From Spirochaetales bacterium (GTDB lineage: Bacteria > Spirochaetota > Spirochaetia > ARS1246), in contig JAFGHN010000231.1 in assembly GCA_016930115.1 (NCBI GenBank), positions 1 through 8,026 on the forward strand: 8,026 nucleotides of DNA. The letters are read 5' to 3'. The notes beneath the pieces are model-generated. The model was not told the origin of the DNA. It ran no database searches and worked only from the letters and a program-made list of their open reading frames with translations. Positions 6,585 to 8,026 of this stretch are shown in pieces. Position numbers and translations under genes: made by a program. Position 1 is the stretch's first letter. Each line of letters opens with the position of its first letter.

Positions 6585-7109
6585 TTACGGTTGCGTTTTC
6601 GTCCCAATCGGTAAGTCACGCATTCTCGATTCAAAATTGTAAATTGGCGGGATGACCTTGTCAAACATGTGAACACAGGTTTTCCACGTGTGTTCTGCAA
6701 AACAGAAATCTTCAAGAGGGGGCACGGTAATGAAGCGCCCACCCCAGCCTTTACTCGTTCCACTTTCCGTGTAGACAAACTGCATCTTACGGGTTGCGAT
6801 TCCATTTTTCTCGAGTAGGTACGCTGAGAAAGCCGTGTAGTCCTTATAGTTTCCTTTCCTGTACTTCAGCATTTCTGTTGCATTAAAACTGCGGTTTGAA
6901 CCTTACAACTCCCGTCTATTGCCTCATTGATAAGGCCCGAAAAAAAATTTCATGAACCATGCAACTTTTCCAGGATTGTCAAGAAAATGGACGGCATCGT
7001 TTATCGTCCTGATATCGTCATAATCACGGATCAATTCGGGAGGCGTGTCATGGATAGTTGCACATCCGAGCAGAGTCCCAGAAACGACTATTATTTCTAA
7101 TCGTTTTAT
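6585..7109 (-). pseudogene. Decayed transglutaminase-like lipoprotein gene with two in-frame stops
   Basis: A single minus-strand frame of 175 codons reads as a small exported transglutaminase-like protein broken in place. It opens at 7109 with ATA where ATG would be expected, then KRLEIIVVSGTLLGC, a short lipoprotein signal with lipobox LLGC. HDTPPELIRDYDDIRTINDA and VHFLDNPGKVAWFMKFFFGP follow. TGA (6924-6926) and TAA (6903-6905) interrupt it, both in frame. After them come LKYRKGNYKDYTAFSAYLLE and KNG, the region that in papain-like transglutaminases carries the catalytic Cys ('KGNC.DY..F..YLL'); here it is Tyr (TAT, 6846-6848). GWGGRFITV replaces the 'G.GHFITV' strand, so the catalytic His is Arg. 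Each loss is one transition from the expected codon. The last codon before the stop lies close to the lipoprotein Shine-Dalgarno, so the two were probably one operon. Family assignment is from motif memory; the catalytic losses are inferred from it. Confidence 0.63.
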
Positions 7110-7141
7110 GGATGGCTCTGAGTCAAAAGATTGGTGAATTT

Positions 7142-7413
7142 CAACGATATTATCGCGCGCATGGCAGAAGCACTCATGACGCCGCTTACCGTAAGAGGGT
7201 ACGGATGGCGGCCAGGTTCGATGGTATCGATCCGGAATATTGCGTTTTTTTGGTCCGGGTTCCTACGGCAAGGCGGTAACCTCACTCGGAAAGGATCAAT
7301 ACCGGCGTCTTGCGACCATTATCGTGAGTCCGTTACGCTACTCTGTCAATGATTTCCGCGGCAGGGCTGCCCTCATGGAGCGTTACGACTACCTCCGCTC
7401 GGCCTTTCCCTGA
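7142..7413 (+). pseudogene. Possible frameshifted gene fossil, unrecognised
   Basis: Two plus-strand stretches look protein-like and meet at a run of seven T (7245-7251). The first reads QRYYRAHGRSTHDAAYRKRV and then RFDGIDPEYCVF; adding one T to the run continues it as FGPGSYGKAVTSLGKDQYRR, LATIIVSPLRYSVNDFRGRA and ALMERYDYLRSAFP, ending at TGA (7411-7413). Third codon positions in the second stretch favour G and C, as expected for coding DNA. No start or ribosome site is clear, and I do not recognise the family. The opposite strand has a codon-aligned open stretch, so the evidence is weak. It converges on the glycerate kinase gene. Confidence 0.3.
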
Positions 7414-7449
7414 TCGTAACTCGACGAACCAAGCTTTGCGCACGGTCTG

Positions 7450-8026
7450 TTAGTCGCTTTTCATGCCGCCGATATAAATAACTCGGATATCTCTCATGTT
7501 GGTGCTGGTGCTGCCCGTAGAGATAATATCTTTGAGCCTGTTCAACACGAATTCCGAATTGTGGTTATTCAACTCGGCGTACAGATCGATTCTCTCTTCC
7601 TGTATGCGGCTCATTGTTTCACCGTCAGCGATAGCACCGGCGGTATCCGTTGGACCATCGGTACCATCGGAATCCACCGAGCCGATCACGATATTCTTGC
7701 TTCCATCAATTATCGCGGCCGCCGCTAATACCAGTTCTTTGTTGCGGCCCCCGATGCCTGTCGATTTTCCTATCGGAACCACCGCTTCACCTCCCAAGAG
7801 CAACACACAAGGAGGTTTGAAGGGCCGGCCAAATACTTCGATTTCCTGGGCGATGTTGGCGAGGAACTCGCCCATCGGTCTGGCCTCGATGTCGTTCATC
7901 GTAGTTGCGAGAATCGAGGCGGTTATTCCGAGCTTCTCCGCTGTTCTTTGCGCAGCTTCAAGTAAATATCCGGGATGCATGACACGGAATTCCATATAAT
8001 TGCACTGTTTCTTGTCATCGTCCGCC
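7450..8026 (-). CDS. Glycerate 2-kinase, MOFRL-family C-terminal part (5' end outside window)
   Basis: This is the C-terminal 191 residues of a type II glycerate kinase, which phosphorylates D-glycerate to 2-phosphoglycerate in serine, glyoxylate or sugar-acid breakdown. The frame is open to the window edge without a stop, and full-length relatives are about 420-450 aa, so more than half lies beyond 8026. The ATG at 7995 is internal, not the start. The MOFRL domain is clear: LLLGGEAVVPIGKSTGIGGR with NKE, then SDGTDGPTDTAGAIADGE, the NNHNSEFVL segment and the closing TGSTSTNMRDIRVIYIGG. The usual 'TGPTGTN' is TGSTSTN, a mild departure. No frameshift or stop is seen in this part. It is separated from the broken region to its left by 36 bases and converges on it. 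Confidence 0.9.
   Translation of the reverse strand, partial: ADDDKKQCNYMEFRVMHPGYLLEAAQRTAEKLGITASILATTMNDIEARPMGEFLANIAQEIEVFGRPFKPPCVLLLGGEAVVPIGKSTGIGGRNKELVLAAAAIIDGSKNIVIGSVDSDGTDGPTDTAGAIADGETMSRIQEERIDLYAELNNHNSEFVLNRLKDIISTGSTSTNMRDIRVIYIGGMKSD

Noticed and set aside
6566..6805. ATG at 6805 as start of the lipoprotein, adding 80 residues
   Set aside because: The added residues have no signal peptide character, overlap the transglutaminase-like gene in another frame, and there is a clear Shine-Dalgarno and lipoprotein signal at the internal GTG.
7333..7443. Minus-strand frame of 37 codons starting GTG, reading VRKAWFVELRSGKGRAEVVV and onwards
   Set aside because: It is codon-aligned with the plus-strand protein-like frame, so it can be its antisense shadow; no ribosome-binding site precedes the GTG and the product is very short.
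1..8026. tRNA genes, rRNA, CRISPR arrays, intact insertion sequences
   Set aside because: None seen: no regularly spaced repeats, no cloverleaf or conserved rRNA stretches recognised, and no transposase motif apart from the integrase remnant.

Overview
The window is bacterial: Shine-Dalgarno sites sit in front of the intact genes, and there are two lipoprotein signal peptides with lipoboxes and one integron-type integrase remnant. The phylum cannot be fixed from sequence alone. The secreted architecture at the right (InlB-type B-repeat plus DNRLRE domain on a lipoprotein) fits Gram-negative environmental lineages such as spirochaetes, but that is a weak hint only.

Left block (1 to about 3950), GC-rich and tightly packed. 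A DUF2804 gene leaves the window on the minus strand. It is divergent, across an 80-base spacer, from a two-gene plus-strand operon: a 12-helix GPH/MelB-type cation symporter, then 4 bases later an FAD oxidoreductase of the phytoene desaturase/carotenoid isomerase (CrtI/CrtISO) superfamily. The three genes look like one functional unit that transports and oxidoreductively modifies a substrate, but the substrate is not readable. Antisense to the operon's end lies an unrecognised, multiply broken gene (3427-3966) whose protein can be rebuilt by undoing two single-base losses and one stop.

Middle (about 3960-5473), visibly richer in A/T and almost gene-free. It begins with a truncated integron-type tyrosine recombinase (minus strand), keeping only the N-terminal SAM-like DNA-binding domain before an in-frame TGA. 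A strong extended -10 (TGCTATAAT) lies just outside its 5' end and points away from it, where an integron cassette promoter would sit. It leads into a weak two-ORF arrangement with an ATGA overlap. A perfect 10-bp hairpin follows. No attC site was found.

Right block (5474-8026), minus strand apart from one possible fossil. It holds an intact GTG-initiated lipoprotein (B-repeat, DUF5018-like segment, DNRLRE domain). Directly upstream is a decayed transglutaminase-like lipoprotein gene carrying two in-frame stops and missing its catalytic Cys and His. A possible plus-strand fossil follows, and then the C-terminal part of a glycerate 2-kinase (MOFRL family), whose 5' end lies outside the window.

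The window therefore combines a compact metabolic module with a decaying region holding at least three broken genes. I found no clear new defence, mobile or RNA system. The most promising leads are the DUF2804/symporter/CrtI-like module and the unrecognised broken gene.
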